Source: Marinomonas shanghaiensis
Lineage (GTDB): Bacteria > Pseudomonadota > Gammaproteobacteria > Pseudomonadales > Marinomonadaceae
Direction: 5' to 3'
DNA length: 43,990 bases
NCBI RefSeq assembly: GCF_003259175.1
Contig: NZ_QGOK01000034.1
Span: 1 to 43,990 of the forward strand
Notes under the pieces: model-generated
The model's database searches: none
Told to the model about the DNA's origin: nothing
What the model saw: only the letters and a program-made list of their open reading frames with translations
Shown: positions 23,609-32,464 of the stretch, piece after piece
How the letters are laid out: each line of letters opens with the position of its first letter
Position numbering within the stretch: the first letter of the stretch is position 1
Translations under genes and position numbers: made by a program

Positions 23609-24589
23609 ATGATGGGTCGTTCTGTTTTAGATGTGAGTGTTTTCAACGGTATCATGCCGGCGCTGATGACGCCTTGTAAGGCGGATCGTACGCCAGATTT
23701 CGATAATTTGGTGAAGAAGGGTAAGGAGATGATCGCGGCGGGGATGTCGGCGGTGGTGTATTGCGGTTCTATGGGGGATTGGCCTTTGTTAACGGATGCC
23801 GAGCGCATGGAAGGGGTGGAGCGCTTAGTGAATGCAGGCATTCCTGTGGTGGTTGGCACGGGGGCGATTAATACCAAATCCGCGGTGGCCTTGGCGGCGC
23901 ACGCGGAAAAAGTCGGTGCGGCGGGTTTGATGGTGATTCCTCGTGTGCTGTCTCGTGGCTCGGTGATTGCCGCACAGAAACATCATTTCAAGGCGATTTT
24001 AGCAGCCGCGCCGTCGATTCCAGCGATTATCTACAACAGCCCTGTGTATGGCTTTGAAACCCGCGCTGATTTGTTTTTTGCATTGCGAGCCGAGCACAAA
24101 AATCTGGTCGGTTTTAAAGAATTTGGCAGTAAAGAAGCCTTGCGCTACGCCGCGGAAAACATCACCTCCCAAGACGATGACGTTTTGCTGATGGTGGGTG
24201 TGGATACGGCGGTGTATCACGGTTTTGTTAAATGCGGCGCGGTGGGTGCCATCACCGGTATTGGCACGGCACTACCGAAGGAAGTGCTGTTACTCGCCAA
24301 CTTATGTAAGTTAGCAGCAAAAGGCAACGCAGAGGCTCGCGTTCGAGCCCAAGAATTAGAAGAAGCCTTTTCCGTTCTGGCCAGTTTCGACGAAGGCCCA
24401 GAATTGGTATTGTTCTTCAAATATTTGCTTGTCTTAAACGGCGAAGAAGCGTATCGATTACACTTCAACGAAACGGACGAGCTTAACGCCGCGCAACGTC
24501 GTTACTGTGAAGAACAATATGCCCTCTTCAAAGACTGGTTTGCGGATTGGGCGACACAAGGTGGAGTAATAGATACATGCAAGTCATAG
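23609..24589 (+). CDS. lhpC: Delta1-pyrroline-4-hydroxy-2-carboxylate deaminase, DapA family
   Basis: A 326-residue TIM-barrel lyase of the dihydrodipicolinate synthase/N-acetylneuraminate lyase family. The Schiff-base lysine is Lys170 (LVGFKEFGS) and the catalytic tyrosine Tyr142 (IIYNSPVYG). GSMGD (53-57) replaces the GTTGE of true DapA. In hydroxyproline catabolism this family converts pyrroline-4-hydroxy-2-carboxylate to 2-oxoglutarate semialdehyde. The assignment relies on the next two genes (4-hydroxyproline epimerase and a D-amino-acid dehydrogenase). AAGG lies before the ATG at 23609. Its end overlaps the epimerase gene by 13 bp. Confidence 0.85.
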   Translation: MMGRSVLDVSVFNGIMPALMTPCKADRTPDFDNLVKKGKEMIAAGMSAVVYCGSMGDWPLLTDAERMEGVERLVNAGIPVVVGTGAINTKSAVALAAHAEKVGAAGLMVIPRVLSRGSVIAAQKHHFKAILAAAPSIPAIIYNSPVYGFETRADLFFALRAEHKNLVGFKEFGSKEALRYAAENITSQDDDVLLMVGVDTAVYHGFVKCGAVGAITGIGTALPKEVLLLANLCKLAAKGNAEARVRAQELEEAFSVLASFDEGPELVLFFKYLLVLNGEEAYRLHFNETDELNAAQRRYCEEQYALFKDWFADWATQGGVIDTCKS

Positions 24590-25512
24590 ACAGTCATACG
24601 GAAGGTGAGCCAACCCGCGTTATTGTGTCTGGCGGGCCAGATTTAGGTTCTGGCTCATTGGCGGAACGCGCCAAGATATTAGCGACGGAACATAAAGATT
24701 TTTATCGTTCCGTGGTAGCCGAACCCTATGGGCAAGAAGCCATGGTTGGCGTGATGCTGGTTGAGCCCGTCGATCCAACCTGCGTAGCAGGGGTGATTTA
24801 TTTCGATGCCGCAGCGGTTATCGGTATGTGTGGCCACGGCACCATTGGCGTGGCTGCAACCTTGGCCCACATGGGTAAAATTGGTATGGGTACTCATAAG
24901 ATTGAGACGCCCGTTGGCGTGGTTGAAGTCACCTTGTCTGATGCCAATACAGTGACCGTGAAAAACGTCGCCAGTCATCGCTTGCACAAAGATGTAAGCT
25001 TAGAAATCGAAGGAATAGGTACAGTCTCTGGCGATGTGGCCTACGGTGGAAACTGGTTCTTTATCGTCGATAAAAGCCCTGTTCCTGTGGTTCCAAGTAA
25101 TATTCGCAACCTCACTGACGTTTCGATCAAAATTCGTGAAGCCATTGAAGCAAAGCAATTAACAGGTACAGATGGCGGCATCATTGATCACATTGTTCTT
25201 TATGGACCAGCTTTGAACAAAAACGGCCACAGCCGTAACTTTGTTTTGTGTCCAGACAATGCTTATGATCGCTCCCCTTGTGGCACGGGAAGCTCCGCCC
25301 GTTTGGCGTGTCTAGCAGCGGATAATCGCCTTGCGCCCGGCGAAGAAATTATTCAAGAAAGTACCATTGGCAGTAGTTATCGTTTGAGCTATCAGCAAGT
25401 AACAAACGATTCCATTATTCCAAATATTACCGGACAAGCGTTTGTCACTAAAGAAGCCACGTTAATGATGAACCCCAACGACCCGTTGAAGAATGGCATT
25501 AGCTTGTCTTAA
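24577..25512 (+). CDS. lhpA: 4-hydroxyproline 2-epimerase, proline racemase family
   Basis: Interconverts trans-4-hydroxy-L-proline and cis-4-hydroxy-D-proline without cofactor. Of 311 residues, Cys85 (MCGHGTIG) and Cys235 (DRSPCGTGSSA) are the two acid/base cysteines. Both are present, which points to an epimerase rather than the trans-3-hydroxyproline dehydratases, where the first is Thr. The start at 24577 (MQVIDSHTEGEPTRV) is the family's usual N-terminus, so an upstream ATG at 24547 is rejected. GGAG is 11 bp upstream. Confidence 0.92.
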   Translation: MQVIDSHTEGEPTRVIVSGGPDLGSGSLAERAKILATEHKDFYRSVVAEPYGQEAMVGVMLVEPVDPTCVAGVIYFDAAAVIGMCGHGTIGVAATLAHMGKIGMGTHKIETPVGVVEVTLSDANTVTVKNVASHRLHKDVSLEIEGIGTVSGDVAYGGNWFFIVDKSPVPVVPSNIRNLTDVSIKIREAIEAKQLTGTDGGIIDHIVLYGPALNKNGHSRNFVLCPDNAYDRSPCGTGSSARLACLAADNRLAPGEEIIQESTIGSSYRLSYQQVTNDSIIPNITGQAFVTKEATLMMNPNDPLKNGISLS

Positions 25513-25562
25513 TAGATTCTTCAAAGTCACAAAATAGCTTAGCGATAATGGGTGAAACCGAA

Positions 25563-26813
25563 ATGGACAGTACAAAAAATCAGGATGTGATTGTAATTGG
25601 TGCCGGAATCATAGGCATTAGCATTGCATTAAAACTGCAATCCGAAGGCCGACAAGTGCTGGTGTTGGATCGAAAAGGCGTCGCTGCAGAAACCTCTGCG
25701 GGTAATGCTGGCGCCTTTGCTTTTGCCGATGTCATTCCGCTGGCAACACCTGGCATTATGCGCAAAGCACCAAAATGGTTAATCGACCCTCTTGGCCCCT
25801 TATCACTGCGACCGGCTTATGCACTGAAAATCCTTCCTTGGATGTTGCGTTTCTGGCGCGCCAGTTGGCAGGATAAATACCAAGCATCACTCGCGGCACA
25901 AGCCAGTTTAATGGCGGTTTCCAAGGCGGCGTTGGAGCGCCAAATCGACGCGGTAGGTGGCGAAGCCATGATCCGCCGAGAAGGGCAGTTGCAGCTGTAT
26001 GAAGGCGAAGCAGAATTCAGTGCCAGTCTTGCCGGTTGGCAAACTCGACAAGCACACGGCGTCGTCTATGAGTTTTTACTTAGTTCAGAAGCCATCGCCA
26101 AAATCCAACCCGGCATTCACCCTAGATTCACCCATGCGGCCTTTACCCCAGAATGGATAAACGTCTGCGATCCTGCCCAATGGACTCAGCACTTAGCCAA
26201 CGAGTTTGAAAAACGTGGCGGTAAAATCGTCATCGCGTCGATTCATTCCATTGATTTGAAAGACAATTCTGTCAATTTGAAAAGTGATTCGGCCGATTAT
26301 GAAGCCAATCAAGTGGTAATTTGTGCTGGTGCTTGGTCAAAAATTTTAGCGCAATCTATTGGCGACAGTTTGCCATTGGATACCGAACGAGGGTACAACA
26401 CGACACTGCCATCTGGTGCATTCGATTTAAAGACGCATATTACGTTTAGCAATCATGGCTTTGTGGTGACCAAAATAGGTGAAGGCGTACGTGTTGGCGG
26501 CGCGGTTGAACTAGGTGGATTGGACTTAAAACCCAACTTTCAACGGGCTGAAATCTTGCTTGATAAAGCGAAAACATTTTTACCTGGTTTAAAAATCGAA
26601 GACGGAAAACAATGGATGGGCTTTCGCCCTTCCATGCCTGATAGCCTTCCCGTGATTAGCTATTCAAGCCGATCTAAACGCGTTGTCTATGCTTTTGGAC
26701 ATGGACATTTAGGACTCACTCAATCGGCAGGAACCGCTGAACTTGTGGCTGCACTTGTTAGTAATGCCACACCAGAAATTGATCTTACGCCGTTTTCAGC
26801 CACTCGGTTTTAA
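25563..26813 (+). CDS. FAD-dependent D-amino-acid (cis-4-hydroxy-D-proline) dehydrogenase
   Basis: A 416-residue DadA-type flavoprotein. The N-terminal FAD motif is VIVIGAGIIGISIALKL, followed by the GNAGAFAFADVIPLATPG loop. The C-terminal FAD-contact block is GFRPSMPDSLPVI...FGHGHLGLTQS. It presumably oxidises cis-4-hydroxy-D-proline to the pyrroline that the deaminase uses, passing electrons to the membrane. ATG 25563 is preferred, with GGGTGA 7 bp upstream; an in-frame ATG five codons earlier is possible. It lies 50 bp after the epimerase. The next step, 2-oxoglutarate semialdehyde dehydrogenase, and an uptake system are not in this cluster. Confidence 0.85.
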   Translation: MDSTKNQDVIVIGAGIIGISIALKLQSEGRQVLVLDRKGVAAETSAGNAGAFAFADVIPLATPGIMRKAPKWLIDPLGPLSLRPAYALKILPWMLRFWRASWQDKYQASLAAQASLMAVSKAALERQIDAVGGEAMIRREGQLQLYEGEAEFSASLAGWQTRQAHGVVYEFLLSSEAIAKIQPGIHPRFTHAAFTPEWINVCDPAQWTQHLANEFEKRGGKIVIASIHSIDLKDNSVNLKSDSADYEANQVVICAGAWSKILAQSIGDSLPLDTERGYNTTLPSGAFDLKTHITFSNHGFVVTKIGEGVRVGGAVELGGLDLKPNFQRAEILLDKAKTFLPGLKIEDGKQWMGFRPSMPDSLPVISYSSRSKRVVYAFGHGHLGLTQSAGTAELVAALVSNATPEIDLTPFSATRF

Positions 26814-26820
26814 CCCTTTC

Positions 26821-26842
26821 TAATCTGCGCAAAAGCAGATTA
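26821..26842 (+). terminator. Hairpin after the D-amino-acid dehydrogenase gene
   Basis: TAATCTGC-GCAAAA-GCAGATTA is a perfect 8-bp stem 7 bp beyond the stop codon. It has no long T-run, so its role as terminator is uncertain. TAATCTGC recurs at about 26900 as a direct repeat. Confidence 0.45.
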
Positions 26843-26847
26843 AACGA

Positions 26848-26894
26848 GTGGCGTTTTTCTTCGAAACTATCGCCTACCTCATCAAAAACGCCAC
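26848..26894. repeat. Hairpin element with conserved 20-nt loop, copy 2
   Basis: GTGGCGTTTTT (26848-26858) pairs perfectly with AAAAACGCCAC (26884-26894). The loop contains TCGAAACTATCGCCTACCTC at 26861-26880, identical to the loop of the element at 7377-7441, while the stems share no sequence. It lies between two convergent genes, like copy 1. Confidence 0.75.
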
Positions 26895-27007
26895 GCTTAT
26901 TAATCTGCTATCAGCAATAAAGGCAACGTCAAGAATCTGAATAAAAATCGGTTTTGCAGGCCTGATGAGGAAATCACAACCGTACTCAGGCGCATGTCAC
27001 GTATGGT

Positions 27008-27050
27008 GTCGGATAACGCCTCGTACCTCGTCTCATCCGACCTACATTTT
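27008..27050. repeat. REP-like repeat with GTCGGAT/ATCCGAC hairpin
   Basis: GTCGGAT (27008-27014) pairs with ATCCGAC (27035-27041) and is followed by CCTACATTTT. The right side, 27037-27050, is the exact reverse complement of bases 1-14. The general form (hairpin ending in ATCCGACCTACA) resembles enterobacterial REP sequences. The inner loop, CGCCTCGTACCTCGT, is close to the CGCCTACCTCGT part of the conserved loop at 7410-7420. The surrounding 26895-27101 bases hold no gene. Confidence 0.55.
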
Positions 27051-27101
27051 TAGATGCACAGGGCGATTGGTTTTCGTAGTCGGCTCATCTGACAAGACTG
27101 A

Positions 27102-27770
27102 CTACCGCCGAGCAGCGGTAATCCATTCAAGCACTTGAAGCTTGGTGTTTTCGATATGAGAGCGTAATTTATCGGCCGCGCCTTGCACATCCCCTTGTCT
27201 TGCCAACGCCAGTAGGTCACTGTGATCTTGTTGAGCACTTTGGGATTTGTTCAATTGGTCTATGTGCATGCTGACATAGCGATTGGATTGTAGGCTGGCA
27301 CGCCCTAATAGATTACTTGTTAATTTTCTATCGGCGGCGGCATAAAGTGCACCATGAAATTTGGCATTTAATGGTCCCCATGCTGCAACATCACCACATT
27401 GATAAGATAATTCCATCTCTTTAAGAATGCTCTCACAACGCTCAAAATGCTCGGCTTGCATCAAGGGAATAGCACGAGTAAAAAGATCCACTTCGAGCAT
27501 CATGCGCACATCAAAGATTTCGGCGATTTCATCTAGAGAATGCTTGGTGACGGTCGCGCCTCGATTGTTCGTAAAAACCACCAGCCCTTCGGCATCAAGG
27601 CGCTTCAATGCTTCACGAATGGGCATACGCGATACATCGTATTCTTCAGCCAACAGTTCTTGGCGAATCAGTTCCCCTTCCGCCAAATCACCAGACAAAA
27701 TACGCTGACGTAAATCCGCCGCTATGACATCGGGTAAACTCTGACGAACAACCGCTCTTTTTGGCGCCAA
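27102..27770 (-). CDS. GntR-family regulator with FCD domain, likely for hydroxyproline genes
   Basis: A 222-residue regulator: winged helix at about 8-75 (VIAADLRQRILSGDLAEGELIRQELLAEEYDVSRMPIREALKRLDAEGLV) and FCD ligand domain at about 85-210. The start is TTG 27770, supported by AAGGAG 7 bp upstream. It is convergent with the hydroxyproline genes and is the only regulator beside them. The palindrome at 23540-23555 over the operon promoter is a candidate target. The C-terminal domain probably binds hydroxyproline or a pathway intermediate, which is inference. Confidence 0.85.
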   Translation of the reverse strand: MAPKRAVVRQSLPDVIAADLRQRILSGDLAEGELIRQELLAEEYDVSRMPIREALKRLDAEGLVVFTNNRGATVTKHSLDEIAEIFDVRMMLEVDLFTRAIPLMQAEHFERCESILKEMELSYQCGDVAAWGPLNAKFHGALYAAADRKLTSNLLGRASLQSNRYVSMHIDQLNKSQSAQQDHSDLLALARQGDVQGAADKLRSHIENTKLQVLEWITAARR

Positions 27771-27821
27771 ACGACAACTCCTTCACAAGCTAAAATACAG
27801 GAAGATCAAGCTATTATACGC

Positions 27822-27860
27822 AAAAGCGCCGCTAACGTGAGGTTAGCGGCGCTTTTTTTA
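27822..27860. terminator. Strong hairpin terminator between the TonB receptor and GntR genes
   Basis: AAAAGCGCCGCTAAC (27822-27836) and GTTAGCGGCGCTTTT (27842-27856) form a perfect 15-bp stem with a 5-nt loop. On the minus strand it ends the receptor operon, with a short T-run; the plus-strand side has the longer T-run. Confidence 0.8.
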
Positions 27861-27898
27861 TAGCTCTTGTCGTAGATTGTTTGAAACCGTTCGCCGTC

Positions 27899-30010
27899 TT
27901 AGAAAGTAAGATTACCTGTCACGCTGTAAGTACGGCCTAAGGCAGGGTAACGACCAACAGGGCTGGTATCAACGCCACGGAAGTAGTACTCCTTGTCGAA
28001 TACGTTGTTGACCGCTACATCAATACTCAGCTTCGTTTTACCCGCTTCATAAAGATCTTTGCTGACGTTAAGGTTCCAGACCGTGTAAGAGGGTATTTTA
28101 CCTAACGAACCACTCGCGTTTTCCTCTGTAGTATTCGCCGCATCCGAGAAAGCATCACTGTAGTAGTAACCAGACACCGTTGACTGGTAACCCGCTAAGT
28201 TGTAGCTTGCGTCCCAAGAGATTTGGTGTTTTGACGCGTCTATGAGCTCATTGCCTTTGTTATCGCCTTCTTCATAGGTCGCATCTAGGTAGGTATAAGC
28301 CAAACCTAAACTCAAGTCAGGCAAGGATTCTGGCCCATAGCGACCCGATACTTCAATACCTTGGTGAAGGGTTTTTCCAGCATTTTCAAAGGTTTGTTCG
28401 GTAGCAATCCATTCCAGTTGATCTTTGTAATCGATTCGATATAAGGCGACATTAAAAGCGTTTCGCCCATGAGTATAACGGGCGCCCACCTCATAATTCC
28501 ATGATAGTTCACCATCTTTATTTCCATCACCACGAATGGAAGAAATCTGTGGTGCACGCAAAGATTTCTGCGCATTGGCGTACGACACCCAATCATCCGT
28601 CAAATTATAAGCAACCGTTAACCCAGGTAAAGCTTCGTTAATCTGATTACTTCTCTGCTCAGGATTTGTACCTATGTCTTGATAATTCATATGAACTGAT
28701 TCAAAACGCACACCAGGTGTTACTTTCAAGCGGTTATTCATTAGACCAACTTCATCACTGACATAAGCAGCAACCGCCTCGGTATCCATTTTCCAATCAC
28801 GTGGCACCGTTACCGCACCGCTTGAAATATCCGTTTGACGTAACTGATAATCGATGTCTTCGTTCACATAACGCATACCCACAATCAGGTTTTGCGTTAC
28901 GCTTTCAGGCGATCCAAATGCCACCGACAATTTAGGCTCCACACCAAATACATTAAATTCGCGAGGCGAATTACGGATATCGGTAGAAGCAAATCTTGGA
29001 TCAGACCAAGCAACGCCAGATGTACGGTTAAAGCCCCATACAAAATTACGTGTATCACGATGGCCAAAAGTTAATACCTCAAATTGCGCGGCATTGCCCC
29101 AATCTAAATCCTGTAAAAACTTCAAATGCCAACGTGTTGCATCGGCATTATAAGTATCATTCGTACGCTGAGACTGTGTTCTATCGGCTTGATACGCTTG
29201 AGTTGATAAGGCACCGGGCATTTCGGTATCAGCATCATAGCGTTGCACAAAGGCTTGCAGCTCTTGGGTGTCACTGATCAACCAGTCGGTTTTGATTTGG
29301 AAATTCTGGATATCGGTATCAGAGTGATCTCGAGCACTGTCACCATTTTGAGTATTAGCTTCAATCTGTATGGCAAAATCATCGTTTACCCAACCGCCAG
29401 TACGCAAATACAAGTCATTCAATGTATTACTACTGTGCTCAAATCCGGTGATGCGATTACTAACTTGCGACTCCCAGTCTTTTGGAATTGGCTTTGTCAC
29501 AAGATTAATCACACCGCCAACGTTATTTGGACCATATTGCACTGCAGCGCCGCCACGAACCACATCGATACGCTCTAATGATGACAAAGTCGCCGGGAAT
29601 ACAGATTGTCCAGTATGACCATATGGCGCGAGCGTTAGCGGTACACCATCCATTAGAAACTGTGCTTGTCCACTTCGGCTTGCACTCAAACCTCGGACAG
29701 AAACGTTTGGCAATACACCCGTTCCCGTTTCATCTTGTACCTTAACACCAGGCACTTGTTGCAAAGCATCATCAATAGACTTAGCGGCAGTTTTAGTCAT
29801 CTGTTCCGCTGAGATAACCGTTCGACTGCCAGCGTATTCTTTAACATCTGACTCTTTCGATTCCCCGATCACACTCGCGTTTACTGTAAGCGTCTTTAAA
29901 TCCGTTGCTTCACTAGCTGCTTGGGCAGACAAGCCAAACATCATAGAGCAGGCCAAAATGGAATAGCGAAATACTGCGGTGTTTACTGAACATTTTTCTT
30001 GAATAGACAT
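27899..30010 (-). CDS. TonB-dependent outer-membrane receptor, FecA-like
   Basis: A 703-residue ferric-siderophore receptor. A signal peptide (about 1-32) is followed by the plug domain (about 50-170; TVISAEQMTKTAAKSIDDALQQVPGVKVQ, LMDGVPLTLAPYGHTG, RIDVVRGGAAVQYGPNNVGGVINLVTKPIP) and a 22-strand barrel ending in aromatic Phe. The plug closely follows that of FecA, the ferric dicitrate receptor, but the N-terminal signalling domain is absent, so it cannot act through a FecR/FecI relay. That similarity suits a citrate-based siderophore such as vibrioferrin. It begins 43 bp after the second receptor and is likely cotranscribed with it. Confidence 0.92.
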   Translation of the reverse strand: MSIQEKCSVNTAVFRYSILACSMMFGLSAQAASEATDLKTLTVNASVIGESKESDVKEYAGSRTVISAEQMTKTAAKSIDDALQQVPGVKVQDETGTGVLPNVSVRGLSASRSGQAQFLMDGVPLTLAPYGHTGQSVFPATLSSLERIDVVRGGAAVQYGPNNVGGVINLVTKPIPKDWESQVSNRITGFEHSSNTLNDLYLRTGGWVNDDFAIQIEANTQNGDSARDHSDTDIQNFQIKTDWLISDTQELQAFVQRYDADTEMPGALSTQAYQADRTQSQRTNDTYNADATRWHLKFLQDLDWGNAAQFEVLTFGHRDTRNFVWGFNRTSGVAWSDPRFASTDIRNSPREFNVFGVEPKLSVAFGSPESVTQNLIVGMRYVNEDIDYQLRQTDISSGAVTVPRDWKMDTEAVAAYVSDEVGLMNNRLKVTPGVRFESVHMNYQDIGTNPEQRSNQINEALPGLTVAYNLTDDWVSYANAQKSLRAPQISSIRGDGNKDGELSWNYEVGARYTHGRNAFNVALYRIDYKDQLEWIATEQTFENAGKTLHQGIEVSGRYGPESLPDLSLGLAYTYLDATYEEGDNKGNELIDASKHQISWDASYNLAGYQSTVSGYYYSDAFSDAANTTEENASGSLGKIPSYTVWNLNVSKDLYEAGKTKLSIDVAVNNVFDKEYYFRGVDTSPVGRYPALGRTYSVTGNLTF

Positions 30011-30053
30011 AGAACAAGTGCTTCCTTAACAACAAAATAATAAGGCGAGATGA

Positions 30054-32114
30054 TTAAAGTTCGTAGCTGTAGCTGACCATGAACTCTGCGGGTGAACCGT
30101 AGCCAATGGAGTTGATACCGGAGGTACCATCGGTAGAGCCTAGAAAATATTTTTCATCAAAAATGTTGTAAGCATTAAATTGCACTTTATGCTTACCGGT
30201 TTGATAGGACGCCATGGCGTTCACTGTGGTGTAGTCGCCGAGGTCAACTGCTTCGTTGTTACCAGCGTAACGGTCACCAACGTATTTCACGCTGCCACCA
30301 AAGCGCCATGCATCGTTAAGCTGATACGTCGTGCCAAGGGAAATCAGCTGATCGGACACGTCGTTTGGTTTTTTACCTGTTTCTCGATCCTCTGCATCTA
30401 GATAGGTGTAACTAGCCGTTGCGCTTAATTGCTTCGTTAATTGTCCACGCGCTTCAAGTTCAAGCCCTCGGTGACGAGCTTCGATTTTGCTCGTAATGAA
30501 ACCGCTGTTATTGGTTTGAGGCTGCTCTTGATCAATTTGGAACACGGCCGCATTTAGCATTAGGGCGTCATCAAGCAAGTAGGCTTTAACACCGACTTCT
30601 TTTAATTTCGTAGAGTAGAATTCGGCAAGCGTAGGACTAATGAAGCTACCACCGTACGGCAACTGCCAAGATTTAGCAAAAGTGGTATAGGCAGACATAT
30701 TGTCTGTAAGACGATAAACCGCCCCAACACGATAGCTGGTCTTGTCATCGTCATTATTAGTCTTCAAGCCCGCAGCCGTCGTTTGATCTAAATCCATGTG
30801 GTCTTGGCGAATATTCCCAGTAAAGGACCAGTCGCCTAACGTAACGATATCTTGAATATACAAACCAAAGGTTTTGGTCGTATTTTCTCGAAAAGCAGGA
30901 AAGCCTGGGCTCGCAACGTTATCTGCAACAGGGTTATCAATACTTTTTGCAGGTAAACTCAGACTTCTTAGGTTCAAATCAATGTCTATTTGATTGTAAT
31001 CCGCACCAAACAACAGTTGCTGATTGCCCACATCCCACTTTAATTCGGACTGAAGTGTCGCAGTGGTACGTGGATCATAGCCAAAATTGTTAACCGTTTG
31101 AGCCACAGTATTGGCACCCGTTACCGCTGCTGTAGTTTGTCGAGTGCCTTGTTGCTCCAATGTCACTCTTGTAAAAGCGACACGATTATTCCATGTCACA
31201 TCAGGACCAAATTTAAGCTCATCATCTACTGCCACTCGAACGCTGTCAGACTCTTGGTAATCATTTTTACTACCAAAAAAAGTGTGACGAGAGACATCCA
31301 CTGGCTTGCCATCTTTAGAGGGTATACCACGATAAGGCACTAGAGTTTGATGCATAACTTCAATGTCTAGGTTGACTGTATGATCATCCGATGGCTGAAA
31401 CTGAAATGTTGGGGCAATAAAATAATCATCTGAATTGACATGATCGACAAAAGAATTCGCACGACGCACCTCCACATTCAAACGACCATTGATAGTGTCG
31501 GTTAATTTAGCTGACGTATCGATTGAACCTGTAAGCTTATCATTGCTGCCATAACCAGTAGATAAACGCGTAAATTCTTCACCATTAGCCCGTTTTGTCA
31601 CTAGATTAATAATTCCGCCTGCGGAGCCTCGTCCGTACAAAGCACCAGCAGGCCCTTTGACCACTTCAACACGTTCTAGGTTTGCCAAGCTGCGGTAAGA
31701 CTGCAAATTACCATCGTCACGTAAACCATCGCGGTAAATATCTTGTAGGGAATCAAAACCACGAATTACAAATTGATCTCGACTGCCTTCACCCAATGTA
31801 TTGTTAACGCCAGCTACACCATCTAACGCATCGACTAGCTTAACTGCACCACGATCTTTCATTTCAGTGTCCGTGACAACAGATACAGACTGTGGAACAT
31901 CTAGCCATTCAGCATCAGATTTGCTGCCAGATGTTGGTAACTCTTGGGCATAGCCCTTATAGCCTTGAACGGTCAAAGGTATCACTTTATCCAGCGTAGA
32001 ATCAGAGAGAACGTCAACATTATCTTCTTGCGCGAAAGCAGAAAAAGAAGTGAAAGAAATAGCAACAACCAAAGGCGTCAAAATGAAAGATTTCATGCTC
32101 ATTATTTTTTCCAT
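30054..32114 (-). CDS. TonB-dependent siderophore receptor, FhuE/PupA-like
   Basis: A 686-residue outer-membrane receptor. The signal peptide is SFILTPLVVAISFTSFSAFAQ. The plug (about 55-190) contains DVPQSVSVVTDTEMKDRGAVKLVDALDGVAGVNN and VEVVKGPAGALYGRGSAGGIINLVTK. The barrel ends in YEL rather than the usual terminal Phe. The start could be 32114, or ATG 32102 or 32096, both of which keep the signal. It is the first gene of a two-receptor operon that is divergent from pvsA, with probable Fur boxes in between. Two receptors for one locus also occur in Vibrio vibrioferrin loci. Which one takes up the product cannot be read from sequence. Confidence 0.92.
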   Translation of the reverse strand: MEKIMSMKSFILTPLVVAISFTSFSAFAQEDNVDVLSDSTLDKVIPLTVQGYKGYAQELPTSGSKSDAEWLDVPQSVSVVTDTEMKDRGAVKLVDALDGVAGVNNTLGEGSRDQFVIRGFDSLQDIYRDGLRDDGNLQSYRSLANLERVEVVKGPAGALYGRGSAGGIINLVTKRANGEEFTRLSTGYGSNDKLTGSIDTSAKLTDTINGRLNVEVRRANSFVDHVNSDDYFIAPTFQFQPSDDHTVNLDIEVMHQTLVPYRGIPSKDGKPVDVSRHTFFGSKNDYQESDSVRVAVDDELKFGPDVTWNNRVAFTRVTLEQQGTRQTTAAVTGANTVAQTVNNFGYDPRTTATLQSELKWDVGNQQLLFGADYNQIDIDLNLRSLSLPAKSIDNPVADNVASPGFPAFRENTTKTFGLYIQDIVTLGDWSFTGNIRQDHMDLDQTTAAGLKTNNDDDKTSYRVGAVYRLTDNMSAYTTFAKSWQLPYGGSFISPTLAEFYSTKLKEVGVKAYLLDDALMLNAAVFQIDQEQPQTNNSGFITSKIEARHRGLELEARGQLTKQLSATASYTYLDAEDRETGKKPNDVSDQLISLGTTYQLNDAWRFGGSVKYVGDRYAGNNEAVDLGDYTTVNAMASYQTGKHKVQFNAYNIFDEKYFLGSTDGTSGINSIGYGSPAEFMVSYSYEL

Positions 32115-32172
32115 AAATATTACGCATTCGAATAAAACGCGATAGACAAGTAAATTTACACATATTTACTTT

Positions 32173-32195
32173 TGATAATGAGAACACATATCATT
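32173..32195. promoter_or_regulatory. Probable Fur box for the receptor operon
   Basis: TGATAATGAGAACACATATC followed by ATT fits the Fur hexamer pattern GATAAT...ATCATT in inverted arrangement. It lies about 60 bp upstream of the receptor start. Confidence 0.55.
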
Positions 32196-32307
32196 TATAT
32201 TTACAATAAGAAATGATTTGTTGCGTTTTGCGCAATGATTAATAGCAAAACCACCTCATAAAAAAATGTAGAAACAAACAGTTATAGTGAGATTATCTTT
32301 AAATTTT

Positions 32308-32326
32308 AATGTAAATAATTCTCATT
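32308..32326. promoter_or_regulatory. Probable Fur box for pvsABCDE
   Basis: AATGTAAATAATTCTCATT (reverse AATGAGAATTATTTACATT) resembles the Fur consensus in its AATGA/TCATT ends and AT centre. It lies about 140 bp before pvsA. The 350-bp divergent gap 32115-32464 holds no gene. Confidence 0.65.
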
Positions 32327-32396
32327 AGTGTTTACAAGTCGGTATTTTTCTGTAGCATTCAGCTCGCTCAAGTCGCCGAAAGATGGGCAGGTAATC

Positions 32397-32429
32397 AGAG
32401 AGTAGCGTGATCTCTGTGTCACGCTCTCT
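32397..32429 (+). other. Hairpin in the probable pvsA leader
   Basis: GCGTGA (32405-32410) and TCACGC (32419-32424), extended by AGAGA/TCTCT with a two-base bulge, form an 11-bp stem 36 bp before the pvsA ATG. It could stabilise the mRNA or affect translation. No known riboswitch pattern was recognised. Confidence 0.4.
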
Positions 32430-32464
32430 ATATTATTCGTTTGTAAGAAAAGGAGTCCGCACTA

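Noticed and set aside
24577..25512. trans-3-hydroxy-L-proline dehydratase
   Set aside because: Both catalytic cysteines (85 and 235) are present, whereas dehydratases have Thr at the first position.
27899..30010. FecA receptor acting as a signalling transducer
   Set aside because: The N-terminal signalling domain is absent, and no FecI/FecR genes are in the window.
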